A DNA stretch of 64,000 nt from Thuidium tamariscinum (lineage: Eukaryota; Streptophyta; Bryopsida; Hypnales; Thuidiaceae): NCBI GenBank assembly GCA_947034885.2, contig OX344755.2, positions 25,055,052 to 25,119,051 on the forward strand, written 5' to 3'. This document shows positions 38,247 through 50,661 of this stretch, one piece after another. The position numbers were made by a program, and so were the translations under genes. A model generated the notes under the pieces. It was not told where the DNA came from, ran no database searches, and saw only the letters and a program-made list of their open reading frames with translations. Every line of letters starts with the position of its first letter. Position 1 is the stretch's first letter.

Positions 38247-39120
38247 CTTAGAGCAACCCCACAGCTACTTAGCAAAGCAACTTAGCAAATGAAATCAATG
38301 GACAATGTTCCTGCTGTAGGGTGAATGCAAGAAACACCTGTACTATTTGTTGCGTTTTACTACAGTACTCATGACTTTTTCTGGAGTACTTTAAAATTTG
38401 AAAATTAATTTGAAAAAAATTTGAAAAATATGAACAATGTATAGACCTCTAAGATGAAGGTTTTCATAGAAGGAAATTAATAGAAAAATTCTCTAAGTAG
38501 GAGAATTTGAAAAGCACCAAACCTCAAGAAAATACATACCTTCATGTTTTAATTTGGGAAAAATAGTAAAAATAAGTAAATACAAAAAATAAAAGGTGGC
38601 CATTTGCAACAACTTTATGGAGATGGTCATTCACCAAGAAAAACACCAAAATAATATTTCATATGTTTCAAAATTCAAGCAGAAAGAAGCTCACTTTGTA
38701 GACTTCCACACCACATAAAAATAAATTTTTTCAAAATCCCTCAGTTGGAGAGATGTAAATCTACTAGAAGACCATCTCATCCAAATTTCATCTCAAAATC
38801 ATTAAAAAAAGGTACTCCTTAGTACTAAAAACCTCCAAATTGTCATTTGTGACATTTAATCACTAGTACTATTTTAGTATTAAAATATTTTTGAAAATTA
38901 TGAAAAAATTATGTAAGGTCTATGATAGACATGAGTACCTTCTCCAGAAATCTTGAGTCATTTTGAGCAAAAATGCAAAAGTTATGGCCAAAAAACAGAT
39001 CAGCACTTAGATTGTGACGGAAAATAGTACAAGTGTTTCTTGCATTCACCCTGTAGAGAAAAACAATGGACCAGACCATCTACAGTGTTGCTTTGTTGAG
39101 TTGCTGTGGGCTGCTCTTAA
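38247..39120. mobile_element. Small MITE I (about 140 bp) interrupted by MITE A2
   Basis: The left end CTTAGAGCAACCCCACAGC and the right end complement TTAAGAGCAGCCCACAGCAA form inverted termini. The two halves lie at 38247-38318 and 39052-39120, separated by the complete element A2. This is a nested insertion, so A2 is younger than I. Confidence 0.65.
38319..39051. mobile_element. MITE A2 (family A)
   Basis: 733 bp, ends GGGTGAATGCAAGAAACACC and GTGTTTCTTGCATTCACCC, flanked by TGTA (38315-38318 and 39052-39055). It is collinear with A1 and retains better termini. Confidence 0.9.
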
Positions 39121-39498
39121 ACTCTAGAACCATCCTCCAATCCATCTGCATTGATTTCACACTTCTTTGGTGGAAATTTGTCTCCTGCATAAGAGCATCT
39201 CCACCGCATCGGTCAGAATTTGACTCAAAATCAGGCCCTTTGCAAGGTAGATGATAATGATCCATCCCGGGCAGAGTTGGAGAGCCCCACTGCTGAACAG
39301 TGCAAGAAACCCTCTAAAAGATGTTTTTATTTTTTTTAATCAATTTTTCAGTTCGTTTTGTCTTGAATTAAAACCCAAAAACATTGAGCATTTTTTTCCT
39401 TCAACGTCTTGTTTTTTTTTCCTTGAAGAGATCTCAAAGTTTTTTTGGTTTTTGAAATTCAAAATTTGAATTCCTAATTCAAACTAGTTGGAATTCAT

Positions 39499-39684
39499 AT
39501 ATCCCACATCGGTTGGAGCACCTCCCTCTACCCCATGGGGATATAAGGAGCCTTGCTCCATTGCATATTCACTTCTTCCTACATACACTTCATAGTGAAT
39601 GTAGGGAGGCTCGAGTTTCCATGAGAAATGGAACTCCCTACATCCTCTTGGGGTGGAGGGAGGAGTCCCAATCCATGTGGGATA
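39499..39684. mobile_element. Short fold-back element N
   Basis: The left arm ATATCCCACATCGGTTGGAG with CACCTCCCTCTACCCCA pairs with the right arm complement (ATCCCACATGGATTGGGAC, CTCCTCCCTCCACCCCA). A second inner stem is CCTACATACACTTCA/TGAATGTAGG. About 186 bp in all. The class is unclear. Confidence 0.6.
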
Positions 39685-39906
39685 GAAGAGACTATGAACT
39701 CATCTTTTTTTGAGATAAGAATTGTCTCATTTTTGTACATGAAATTGCTTGTTAGCATTTCATTTTTGAAGGAAAAAAATTGAAATTGGAAGGTCAGCAA
39801 GGTCTGTACCTCAATTTCAGGGTCAAAAGTGCAATCAAACTCCCTTCTAGCCCCTGGGTAAAACTCAGTATTTTCCTGTCTGCCCAGTAAATTTGATCCG
39901 GGTGGA

Positions 39907-40120
39907 TTGGCCCCCTCGCTCGGCCTTACCATGTTTTACCAGAGGTGCAATCAAAACAAAAAGCCCCCTAGTTTGGGCTGTAATCACCCCTACTTTTTTC
40001 ACCCCCTTGGCTAATTTGGGGTCTCTAATCGCAAATATGAATTCAAAATTTGCAAATAAAATTTGTGTGAAAAATAAAGAATTACAGCATTTTACCCAAG
40101 TGGCCGAGTGAGGGGGTCAG
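39907..40120. mobile_element. Family G-related MITE (copy G0)
   Basis: Inverted ends CCCCCTCGCTCGGCC and GGCCGAGTGAGGGGG enclose the family phrase TTGGCTAATTTGGGGTCTCT. Immediately to the right (40.13-40.50 kb) lies a GC-rich block of unknown origin with open frames that look like non-coding shadows. Confidence 0.5.
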
Positions 40121-40635
40121 TTCTCCCTGCCCGTAAATTTGGCCGCGCCCGGCCATACTTTGAGTCTTATTTTGTGTGGGGCGGGATACAGATAGTTGGC
40201 TGACCCGGCCAAATCCCAGTTTGAGCCAAATTCTGAGCTGCAGTGGGGATGGTCTAAGGTACCTCATCTTTTGCCTGCCCCGAGGAGCCGGGGCTTTGTG
40301 TCCCGGGACCCAGGGCCGGCCCTTTGGTCCATGGAACTGTGGGCAGATGACATCTGCTGCTGGGTCCGGGAATTCTGGCTGCCTGGCTGCTTTCTGATTA
40401 TTATTGCGGGAAGGGCCCCTCCAAGATCCTGTTTTACAGTACTCCCAAACCCGCCATTCATTCATTGTCATGCAATGGCAGGCAGGGGTGCCTGGTGCAC
40501 TCCCAGAGTTCAGTTTGCTTCACATAAGCTTAAAGTAAGTTAAAGTTGATCCCAGCCATGAGTCCCACCACCAACTATGATACCTGGGTCTGTCATTACT
40601 TTTGCACTGGACACGGCAACTATTTCGGAGGACAC

Positions 40636-40869
40636 TAAATCCTACCATCAAAGATGGGCCCAGCAGGGTAAATTTTGGGCTCTCTTGGAGAAAAGTGAAA
40701 AAACAACAACAAATTGTGACGTGTGTGTAGACCTCCCCTTGCTAATTGGGGTCTCTAATTGCAATAGGAATTATTCAGAATTTGGATAAAAAAATTGTTT
40801 GCAAAAAAATAGAAAAATCCTGCATTTCCCCCAAACCCTACTATGCCCGCCTTTGATGGTGGGATTTTA
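40636..40869. mobile_element. MITE G1 (family G), TA-flanked
   Basis: 234 bp including TA at both ends. The ends are AAATCCTACCATCAAAG and CTTTGATGGTGGGATTT. The interior TTGCTAATTGGGGTCTCTAA is shared with G0 and, inverted, with G2. Confidence 0.75.
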
Positions 40870-41106
40870 CGTCCTTCAACCATTTCCACTGCCAGTCTTC
40901 AGTTGTGAGAGACAAAATAAGTTATGTTATGTTATTCCCACTTCTTGGGACAGCATGTGGACAATAGAGAACTTACTATAAGCTTAAGTTACCTGAGGAG
41001 GAAGTAGATGCAAACCATCCAGAGGCTAATCTAATCTACTACAAAGTACAGAAAACATCTCTAATGATGCAAATTCATTTACTATATAGAACTTGTATGT
41101 TATGGA

Positions 41107-41501
41107 CTAAGAGCATCCCCATGCCTGCATTGTAAAGACCACAAATACATCACTATGGCGTGTCAGGGTTGTGGTACTGCCCCATGCCAGGCACGCCAAG
41201 TCAAAAGATCACCCAATTAACATTCCAAATTAAGAAGGGCATTGGTAAATTGTGTATCTTCCCTGTGCCTCACTATCCTTGTATTGTTCAATTATGACAT
41301 ATTTTAAAGGAATGTTTGGCCATTCGTAGCTCTGAGGCCCCCTACCCAGGGTCCCTTGCCTCGGGAGACATGCTTAATGGGTGAATTTGCAGTGTAGGCA
41401 TGGGACAGGTGAGATTATGAAGGATCTTTGCAAGTTAGCAACCCATGCTAGACCCCACTTGGCACCCTTGCTTGAGGTTTTTGGCATGGGATATTCTAAG
41501 A
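41107..41501. mobile_element. MITE-like element K
   Basis: Inverted ends CTAAGAGCATCCCCATGCC and GGCATGGGATATTCTAAG span about 395 bp. Additional GGCATGGG and CCATGCC copies lie inside. The AGAGCATCCCCA start resembles elements H and I. No target duplication was established. Confidence 0.5.
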
Positions 41502-42810
41502 CTTAGAAAATGCTCCAGAGTTGGGACTTGGATATTGTAACCTATCTTCTAAAGATTCATCATGAAGACTCATGTGGTTATTTATTAATTTTGATTTGAT
41601 TCCCCCCTGGATTTGTATACTATTTTTAGCCATCCATATGTACAGAGATATACATTTGAATACAAATATGTATACAAATTTCTTCTACCATCCTTTAGGC
41701 TTAGTTTTTTTTTCCACCCAAGCCCTATTTGTATTTTAAAGAATAGATCAGGTCAACAAACAGTACGGGTTAATGCATATCTGTATTTTTGTTTGTATTC
41801 TGATATTCCATACTTGTATATCTATGTCCATATTTGCCTTTCTATATCTACATCAACAATCATATTGACAATAGGGAAGGAGGTTTAATTTTCCAACCAA
41901 AATAATCGATGGTTTTAGTTTGGGGGAAGTAGGGTGGAGGGTGGCATAGGAGGCATGATCTTTTCAAGAGATAGTGTGACATAAGGCTAAGTTTAATAGT
42001 CCATCATAAACATTCTTATTTGTGCTTTTTGCAAATCTAAGGGTGTAAAAAGTAGATTTGCAATATAAATTATAATTCTTTTTTCACTGTCTTATGGAAT
42101 GATGACAAATTTGCCTTGAAAGTTAGACTTGACATTACAAAAGTATGGATCCAAACAAATTTCCTTGGCAAAATTTGGCTACAATCTTATGCCATTGGGA
42201 CAAATAGTATGTCTTTCGAAGTCGTAGTGAAAAAGATGTAGATTTTTTGGTATAAACCAAGTATGAAAAATTGATATGGTATATGTGTCATCTAGCCTTT
42301 GGTGGTTAAACCTTTTGAAAAAAACTAGAAGAAGCACACATATCATTTTGCCATTGGTATTTTGTCATTGCCTCTCAAACCATATTTGTATTTTTCTAAA
42401 AGTTGTAACTATATGGGATATATAGGATTGTTATATGTACTTCATATATTTTGTATAATTTGTGTTTCTCTCTCTCCATATATATATATTTCATAAGTTT
42501 CTATATCTATTCCATACATATTTGATATTATATCATATATATATATATATATATATATATTCAAAATCCATATTAAATATTGTAGAGTGCTAATCCAATG
42601 ACCAAGATCGTCTCTCACAATGGCAATCAATGGTGATTGTTCACTTTTTTAATTGGAGATCAGTGGCATTTGAGGAGGGGAGGATCAAGATCAATAACTC
42701 TAGATTTTTCCAAATAGGAAAGAGACTAATTGTAGGAACAAGTATTTGTATCTTTTAGGAGATAGTGAACTTCCATTCATCTAAAGGTGTCATTGAAAAG
42801 GGAAGGACAT
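41502..42810. other. Intergenic, no gene seen
   Basis: AT-rich with a perfect TA microsatellite at about 42537-42560. Confidence 0.4.
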
Positions 42811-43000
42811 TAAATCCTACCATTGAAGGTGGGCATGGCAAGGTGGATTTACCTCAGGGGAAAATATAGGGATTTTTTAATTTTTGCAATCAAAGACTCC
42901 AAATTAACCAAGTGAAGTCTAGAACATACCTTCAACACTACACAAAATAGGGGGCTTTTTCCACTTTTACCATGTTGGGTCCACCTTTGATGATAGGCCT
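42811..43000. mobile_element. MITE G2 (family G)
   Basis: The left end TAAATCCTACCATTGAAGGT matches G1. The right end CCACCTTTGATGATAGG is diverged. The interior CTCCAAATTAACCAAG is the inverse of the family phrase. Confidence 0.6.
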
Positions 43001-43084
43001 GCTTGAAAAGGCACCAATTTTGTTGCGTGCTCATTTTTTTATTTTCGAAATGTGCAAAAGTAGAAAGAAGTGCACAATCACAAA

Positions 43085-43700
43085 TTAAGGTAAGAGGTTC
43101 AGAAACCGCTCATTTAAGGGCTAGTTTGCCTTTATCATATATTTTTTTAGATAATAATATTTTTTGCTCATTTTTAAGTGAAAGAAAAATAAATGAGAAA
43201 TCTAATACACAAGTTGTTTCATAATTTTCAAAGCATTTATGAATTACTTATGAATTTTTAAATGAAATTTGGCATAGGTCCCTATTTGTGATTAGTAGGC
43301 CTTGGAAACCTACACATACTTAGTTTAAAAAAAATTATGGTTTTGTTCAAAAACTAGCATTGCAACATATAAAAAACAATAGAGATGGTTTCTAAATGCA
43401 GCCCTTTCTAAAACTAAAATGAATGCTTGAATCAATCAATGTTTAAGATTTTTTAACATTTGTAAGAAGGGAGTTGGACTGCCAATTCTTATTTTGAATA
43501 AAATTAGTATATCTATTCGATTAGTTAGGAAAGAACCCATTGTAGCTCTGAAACCATCCACTGAAGTAATATAAACAAAATCTTATCATGTTCTATATAA
43601 TCAAGAGGCCATTTTCCCACAATCAGGTATCCATTTTCACAGCCTCCTACTAGACGGTTGAAAATGCCTGAACTGTTTTAGAGCCCTCTCTTTCCTATAT
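43085..43700 (-). repeat. Repeat J2 with the unoccupied site of the mariner-like insertion
   Basis: In reverse complement this matches J1 left (28.86-29.105 kb) and J1 right (31.60-31.975 kb) without the 2.5-kb transposon. At the junction it reads GTCCAACTCCCTTCTTAC where J1 has GTTCAAC-TA, then the insertion, then TA-CCTTCTTAC. Confidence 0.75.
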
Positions 43701-44971
43701 TACACAAAAAACTGTCACCTAAGGTAGGATAGCCTACTACTGTCCCATTTTGTTGTTGTACAAAGTCAAGAAATATTCTTACATTTGCAATTCTAATCAC
43801 TTCATTTTTTAAAAACAAAATATAAAAAATTATAGGTGTACTTGTTAAGGACGAATCCTTCCACTTTGCTTAGTTTTAATGGCTGAAGTTTCACATTCTC
43901 AAAATGCATTCTATAGTAGAGGTATCCATAACCAATAAAATAAGCATCTTTGGACATGATCTAGGGTAGTGCAAGGCAAAATAAATATTTTCAAAGGTGC
44001 ATTGGGAGAAATAATAGAGATTGCAAAAAATTTGATAATTTTATCACTTGAATTGAATTATTATAAATTTTGAAAGGCAAAAGTTGGGCTTGACCTATGA
44101 CCAACATCTAGAGTCATCTAATTCTAATCATTCAAGAACTACTTTCCTATTAATTACTTCCTACTTTCCTACTTAATTTTGTGTCATTAACTTATTGGTT
44201 CAAACCTTGAAAAAGTACAAAGACACATTCCAAGGAGAAGACAGAAATCCATTCCAATCTTGGTTGACAATTGGGTGCCCTATTTATTGTTATGGGGCAT
44301 GTGTTACCCTCTACTATAACTTAGTAGTCTTCAAAATTGACTGAGCAAGCAAAGTTGAACATCATCCCACAATAATTTTATCAGAACTGTGACAGTAGAT
44401 AGTGGCACCCCAGTTTGCACAATTGTTGCTTGACATGCTACATGATGCACCAAACTATGTGGTTTGTCAAAGTCAGAACCAATAAAAGGATCCTCATGCT
44501 GTGAGGCATCAAATACATTAACACCAAGCTAATTTGTAAGCATCAAAATGAGATGATCAAGAAATGAGTGATGATTTAGAGCATTTGAATACTAAACAAG
44601 CCCCAAGTTGCACTATCGCTGGTTTCTTCTACACGAAACCACTACGCTAGTAAGCTGTTGATTTCGTCATGAATTTCTTCAGAACGGCATCTTCAAAGTT
44701 ATGCACCAAAACTATGTATCTGCTGAAAACCAACTGTAACCAAGAATGATAACCATAGCTCCATTCATTTGAATCTGTAACATTTGGTGATTGTAGAAAT
44801 GCTGTCATGTGTACTTCGATTTTTGTACAAAAAACTCTTGAGGAACGACCTGAATGACAACCAAAAAATCCCCAGGATAGCCGCTGGCCACTTGATACCT
44901 AGAAACGCCACCCTGCAGCCATTCTATCTATCTGAAAAAGCTCCTCCAGCTGCAAAATTTTTGGCCCAATG
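43701..44971. other. Intergenic, likely including the 3' UTR of the PARN-type gene
   Basis: No gene seen. The part nearest 44972 is downstream of the minus-strand stop codon. The poly(A) signal was not placed. Confidence 0.4.
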
Positions 44972-47900
44972 CTATTGCACTTCAATCCTGGAATCTCTCT
45001 CCGTCTCTTCTTCCACATGTTTAGCCTCATGTGGTTCATTGGTCTCTACGACTTGACCACTCGAGTCCTGCAGATGGAGCACTTCATTTCGCTGTGTAAG
45101 GTTGGGTTCTACGCTAGCGTACTCGGTCTTTTTGTGGACCTTGCCATGCAATATGTCGTCAATAATGGTACTAGCAGAAGCCAGTTGAGGAGAAAATCGC
45201 TCCAATCGTAAAATATCAGCTGAGTCGGCCAACCGCTCCGACGTCAAAGGTGATTTACAGAGATGCTCATAAGCAGGATATAGAGCTGCTCGAAAACTTG
45301 AAGGAATCGAGTCAGAAATGCGGGGTCCCTGCATCAACCTAAAAAATTGAAGCATGTGACAAGGATCCCTGAAATGCAAAAATGCTGAGCTATCGTCCAC
45401 AATTGTGACATTCACAGGTGGGAATTTTCGCTCAGCGTTGAAAACTCTCTGCACAAGCAACCTTACTTCAGCCTCATCACTCCTAGAAGGAAACCCCCAT
45501 ACGAGTGCAACTGTGGAATGTTCTGGATGGCGATCCGCAGCGACTGATGTGGGTTCCCGGAGAGCTTTCACACCAGTGGCCTCTTTCCCAGTTGTGAGGT
45601 CTAACACCATGTTGCCTATCCATCCTAATGCCAACAAGTTTGCATAACTTGCAAAGCCCTGTTCTCCGACCTTCACGGCCTCCGGCAGTTTTCGAACAGT
45701 GGCAGCATCAACTTGAAGCAGGTGACAAGCCTGAGCAAACACGGAACCTGGATCGGACAGTACGGCAGGCAATATAAGATGGATACAAACAAATCATTTG
45801 CAGTACACTGACTTGTACTAATAGTGAGGGGGAAAATTAGTGTCACTACAGAATTATGCTTTTGTGGAAATTGATATAGTTAAGGAATACTATGGTACTA
45901 ATTCAAAATATCAACATGCACTAATTCAAAATAGTGGGACTACGGTAAATTGGTGTCACACGCACTAATTGGACAAACCAATGTAGGCCGGTTATCTTGA
46001 AAACCGTCAAACGAAAAGAGTGTTTGTAAAACAAATCACAGTGGCCTACAAAGAGCAGAAGTACCTGTCATGTAGGCATCGAAACCCGCTTCATGCTTCA
46101 ATCCGGTGTCTTTCGCGCCTCCATAAAGTTGGAACTCTTCCGCCACTTCAACCGCCACTTTCGTGAACGCAGTGTTAAGAATCTTCCCCTTTCCAAAATA
46201 GAACCTGCCAGAGGCCACTGCCTTATCTGCAAATCCTTGACAAATATGCGTGAACACCACAGCTAAAGAAGTGCTTCGGCTGGCTAAAATACCCCGTAAC
46301 GTTGGCTCCGCTCTGAGAAGATATTTCGTGTCAACAACACATGGGAATTGCTGCCGCAAGGAAGAAGAAAAATCCGCCGCTGTCGTAGGTAAAGCGCCAA
46401 CAAATTTGGAATAAATGTGTACCATGTCCAGTATGCAGTTGTGGCCCACAACAGGAAGTCCCGACGCCGCAATCGCATCCAACACTTTGCGAACCCCCAC
46501 AGCATGTGACACGCGGGCCTCTAACGCTCCTCGCTCTTCATCAGCCAACTCTTGAAGAAACTTGGTCATGTCTTCGTTAGGGGAGACGTAGATTATGCGA
46601 ATCCGGCTTCGTTCAGGTGGACCGTGGCCTCCCTTAGCAGTCACCACGGGGACGAGGTCGGGAAAATGTGTTCGAATTACCTGTTCAGTGCAAGACAATT
46701 CCACGAATTTTAGCCAAAAGGGTAGAAGAAAGAATTCTTGGATAACTCCATCAATCCTCGAAGGACCAAGGACCCATTTGAAGATATTGATCAGATGGGC
46801 TGAAGTTTCAGATCACTAGAACCGGTGAAGAACATTGTACTTGAAATTGAACAAAAGAAGTTTCTTATACGACCGCCTACTCAAAACTGTAAAAAGGACA
46901 TGAAGACTACTTTAGGGCTCACATTAGGTTTGGTCCTTTACATTAGGATAAATTTTCAAAGGATTTAGGGATTAGAGGAGCTTTTGGAGGCAATCAGCTA
47001 GATGTGTAAGATTTGCTACCAAAAAAACCCTCCATACGAGGCAAATACACATGCCAGTAGACAGTACTCCCAAGATTACAGAAGAATTCAGAAATTCCTA
47101 CCAAATGTCGCTACGAGAGACTGAAGAAATTTTGAAAAAATATGACAACACCAGTGCACCTGCTTGACGAGCCGCGCCTGGTGGTGGCTTATCACATCAA
47201 TCGTCAACGAGGGGCGTAAGCTTCCCAAAGATAATCCCATGTTGAAATCCTTGACTGGATTCTCCACATTAAGAGAGGATCCACCAGGGTTCAACAACTT
47301 CTCATTCGTCACTTGCCACTTCTGACGATTGAACAGAAGCTCATCACGCCATTTCCCAATCTGCGAACGAATCCTCTCAAAAAAGGCGATATCCCCTGAT
47401 CTCGTCAACGGATAATCAGAATCCTGTTGTACTGAAAATGAATGTTTATCGGGGGCTAAACCCACCAATACCCTCGCAGTAGCTTCCTGTTCATGCGAAA
47501 GATACGAAATTCCATCATAAATGCACGTATTGAAATCAAACCGATGCTTGGTCAAAAACTCCAGGGAGTTAGTCTGCGCGAAGAAACTCCTTGCAGGAAG
47601 TTCCAGATGCAGTTCGTCTCGAGGAAACACGAAAAAATTGTAAGGGTAAGCGATCCACTTTTTCTCTAGTTCGTTCCACTTGAATGGACACACCCCGCAC
47701 TGCCATACCGCAAATTTCTCAGCGGAGTGCTTCAGATTCTGATACCTGCAGTTAAAATATATTACACTACTTTTAGCCAAATGGCTAAAAGAGAAAATTC
47801 TTGGCTAGAAAAGCATTGAGGGCGATTACCTGAAAGGATCAAATTTGCTAACAGAATGAGTCAAAGACGCACCGAATTTTGTCAGAATGCTGAAGAATAT

Positions 47901-48767
47901 ATAATTTCTACCAAAAAATGGCTCAAAAAATATAAGAAGTTAAAGGATGTAGTAAAGTAAATCCACTTATTGGAAACATCTACCTAAAGGCTGACACTCC
48001 AATATCTTGCACAATGCTTTTTGAGAATGTCCACCACCTCAATATCAGAACTCGTGTCCAGTTTAAATCGTCTACTACTAAAACTTCTCACCCCTATTAC
48101 TTTACATTGGTATCCAAATCATGCATTGTTTGGTGCCATGGAATACTCTTAACTTGAAATCTAAGGAATTCAAAAACGCAATCACTCCAACAATAAAAAC
48201 TACGCTCAGTGCTTAAGTTGTCGCAAATAGTTGACGTTACTTTAATTTTGCTAATTTTGCAAAAACACACAGCAACACCAATGAGTACCTGGTTTCGTAG
48301 CTATCGAGCTCCCAGTTACGTCTCCACTTCGTACTCTCCACACCCGTCATCTCCAAATCTACCGCAACGAAATCAGCCCCGGCCAGATGCAATTTCAGCT
48401 GCTCCAGCGACTCTGCAAAATTGCGTCGCGTCACATTGGCCATGGATATCAGTCCTGCCGCTCCCTTTCCCCCTCCTTGTCCTCCTCCCCCTGCTCCTGC
48501 CCTCCCAGAAAGCCCTCTCCCCTGCCCTTGAACCCTAACCCTAATTCCAACATCATCTCCATCGCTGCGACTTCCACCTCCCCTCCGACTCGAACTTCCA
48601 TCCCTGTTTCCTCCGACGACCTCCGGGAAAGATCTGCCGTCAAGCCAGCGACATTGTACCAAATGGCGCGCCTGCAAACTCGTTGGAATATCGCAAGAGC
48701 CTGAATGGCGAAGGACACGCGGGAGGACGAAGAGAGTGCCTGGCCGCAGCCACGGCCGTAGGCACAT
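44972..48767 (-). CDS. Poly(A)-specific ribonuclease (PARN/AHG2-type, DEDDh)
   Basis: Four exons in transcript order are 48767-48289, 47745-47160, 46680-46065 and 45747-44972. They total 2457 nt, or 818 residues, longer than typical plant PARN because of the N-terminal extension. The catalytic set is complete: Asp137 and Glu139 in VAVDLEMTG, Asp440 in GHNCILDMVHIYSKF, His551 and Asp556 in KHEAGFDAYMTG. The His-Asp spacing of five matches the family. The enzyme shortens poly(A) tails 3' to 5'. The plant AHG2 member acts on mitochondrial mRNAs. Residues 1 to about 45 (MCLRPWLRPGTLFVLPRVLR onward) are Arg-rich and nearly free of acidic residues, consistent with a mitochondrial presequence. Internal Met109 (MANVTRRNF) could start a cytosolic form. 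Splice choice CAG|gtgcac for exon 2 was preferred over later donors because it keeps phase and family alignment. Confidence 0.92.
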
Positions 48768-50384
48768 CCTGAACCCTCACCACCCTCGCATTCTCCGAAA
48801 ACGTGACAAATCTGGCTCCGTCACAAAAATTTCGCGCACAAAATTCAGAGCTCAGAAATTAGGGTTTAAAGAACAAACAATCGTAGGAATTGGTTGAGAC
48901 CACCGTGTGAAGTGTGAACGGGCCCCTCCTATCCCACAGGCAGCTGTTTTTTTGGTGCGAATCAATGAACGGGGAGTAAAGCATTTAACTTACCGCGTCT
49001 AGAATTTCCGAATTGAATTCAAAGTTTGAAGAAAAAAACGGAGCATTTTAGAGGAAAAGAAGAGAAATTTTTCATTTTTTTAGGGCCTAGAATTGGTTGG
49101 TCTAAGAAATTGTAGTATTTTAGGTGGTTAAGCTAAAATTCCTTCCTCAACTATGGAACAAATTCTTGTGAAAATGGCTAAAAGAGAATTTTTTTGGCTA
49201 ATTTCATCAATGGAGCATTTGGGTCGGGGTGAACTATCCCCCGCAAAGCAACCATTTAATCTTCGATTGCTGTGAGTGCTATTATGTGACATTTGGATGA
49301 TAATCTACAATCGTCAAAAGAAGAGCTTGTTAGAGGTTGTTTTTTCATCCATTCTTTTTAGTTGACCTTTCATGTTGAGTTACAAAGAATACTGATATCC
49401 AATTGAATTCTTAGTTTAACTAGTGTTTGTTTTCATGTGGTTGAGAAGTAAAATAAAAAACAAATGAAAAAATTTGTTATTTTAGTGTATTTCGAGGAGT
49501 TGTTGCTACTTGTTCTAAATATAAATTTTCTCCCCCCAAAAGATATTTTTTGAAGTTGAGCCCAACTAATGTAATGAAGGTCATCTACTCCAGTTTCATT
49601 ACCAATTGGAATTTTGGTAAAATTCATAATATTGAATATTGTATTGTAGTTTGAACTTAGGATGTGTTTCCAATGTCTATTGTATTCTAATTATAGAATG
49701 ATATGGAAATTGAGTTTATACCATAATGTTTGTCACTATAATATACACACATGATGAAATTTTTCAAATTTTTTCAAATAATTTTCTATTTAATGTGATT
49801 TGCACTTCACTTTTTCTTTAAATTTTTTTATGAAAATCAAATTTTTCTCAAATTTTATAGGTAGTAAAGTAGAATTGGCACCTAACCCATGTCATTTCAT
49901 ATTTTTTGGACCTTTGTGGAATTAGTTACAAATTTTTGAAGTTGAAATACAATAGTCATTAAAAGTGACCACCTCTTGAAGTGTATATTGTTGGTACATT
50001 GAAGAAAGAAAAATATACTTCTATCTCTTTATTGCTTTTATAGCAGCATACTATGGCTTATTGCAACTTGGGCCCTCTAAAAGAAATTCTCAAAGAAACA
50101 ATCTTTGTATGGTATAAATACTTTTAATTGAATTTTGAAATTTTCCATTCATAAGGAGATTTTTTCATAACCCCTAATTTGCAAGATGGATTTTTTCATA
50201 ATCTCTCTCAAGGAAGTTTCATGTTATTTTTCTACAATATCTATAGTAAATATGCAAGCATTAGACAAAATGTATCAAATATAGCAAGTTATTATAGTTT
50301 TATCAAAGAATGTAGAACATCTTCTTAGAATGGCTATCTAAACAAAAATATAGAGCAAGTTTTCTAATTTTGGAAAGAAAGCAC
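48768..50384. other. Promoter side of the PARN-type gene and AT-rich intergenic DNA
   Basis: 48.77-49.0 kb is GC-richer and presumably promoter and 5' UTR. Beyond this the sequence is AT-rich with no gene seen. Confidence 0.4.
48859..48867 (-). promoter_or_regulatory. Telo-box upstream of the PARN-type gene
   Basis: The minus strand reads AAACCCTAA, the plant telo-box, about 90 bp upstream of the start codon. Such boxes are common near transcription starts of plant genes for RNA and ribosome functions. Confidence 0.45.
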
Positions 50385-50661
50385 TAAGGTGGGTACACCC
50401 AAAAGCGCCATGTTCCTAAAAGTGCCATCTACAGTGCACATACATTTCCGAAATCAGTCATGTTCACAGACTGTAGATGGCGCTTTCAGAAACAAACTTT
50501 GACTGTTAATAACTTTTGCATACGGTATCCAAATCCTGCGTTCTTCGGTGCGTTGGAACATGCTTTCACTTGCCAACAAGACTACATCAAAATTTGAACT
50601 CATTAATAGCAGGAACTAGGCTCAGTATGAGAACGTGGCGCTTTTGGGTGTACCTATCTTA
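50385..50661. mobile_element. MITE E2 (family E), TA-flanked
   Basis: 277 bp including TA. The ends AGGTGGGTACACCCAAAAGC and GCGCTTTTGGGTGTACC are the best preserved in the window. Interior GTAGATGGCGCTTTCAGAAA is shared with E3. Confidence 0.85.

Noticed and set aside
47088-47159. Extension of the second PARN exon to LVATFG
   Set aside because: The donor there is out of phase with the next exon; CAG|gtgcac at 47160 keeps phase and fits the family.
48530-48545. ACCCTAACCCTAAT as interstitial telomere repeat
   Set aside because: Only two units, inside the coding exon of the PARN-type gene.
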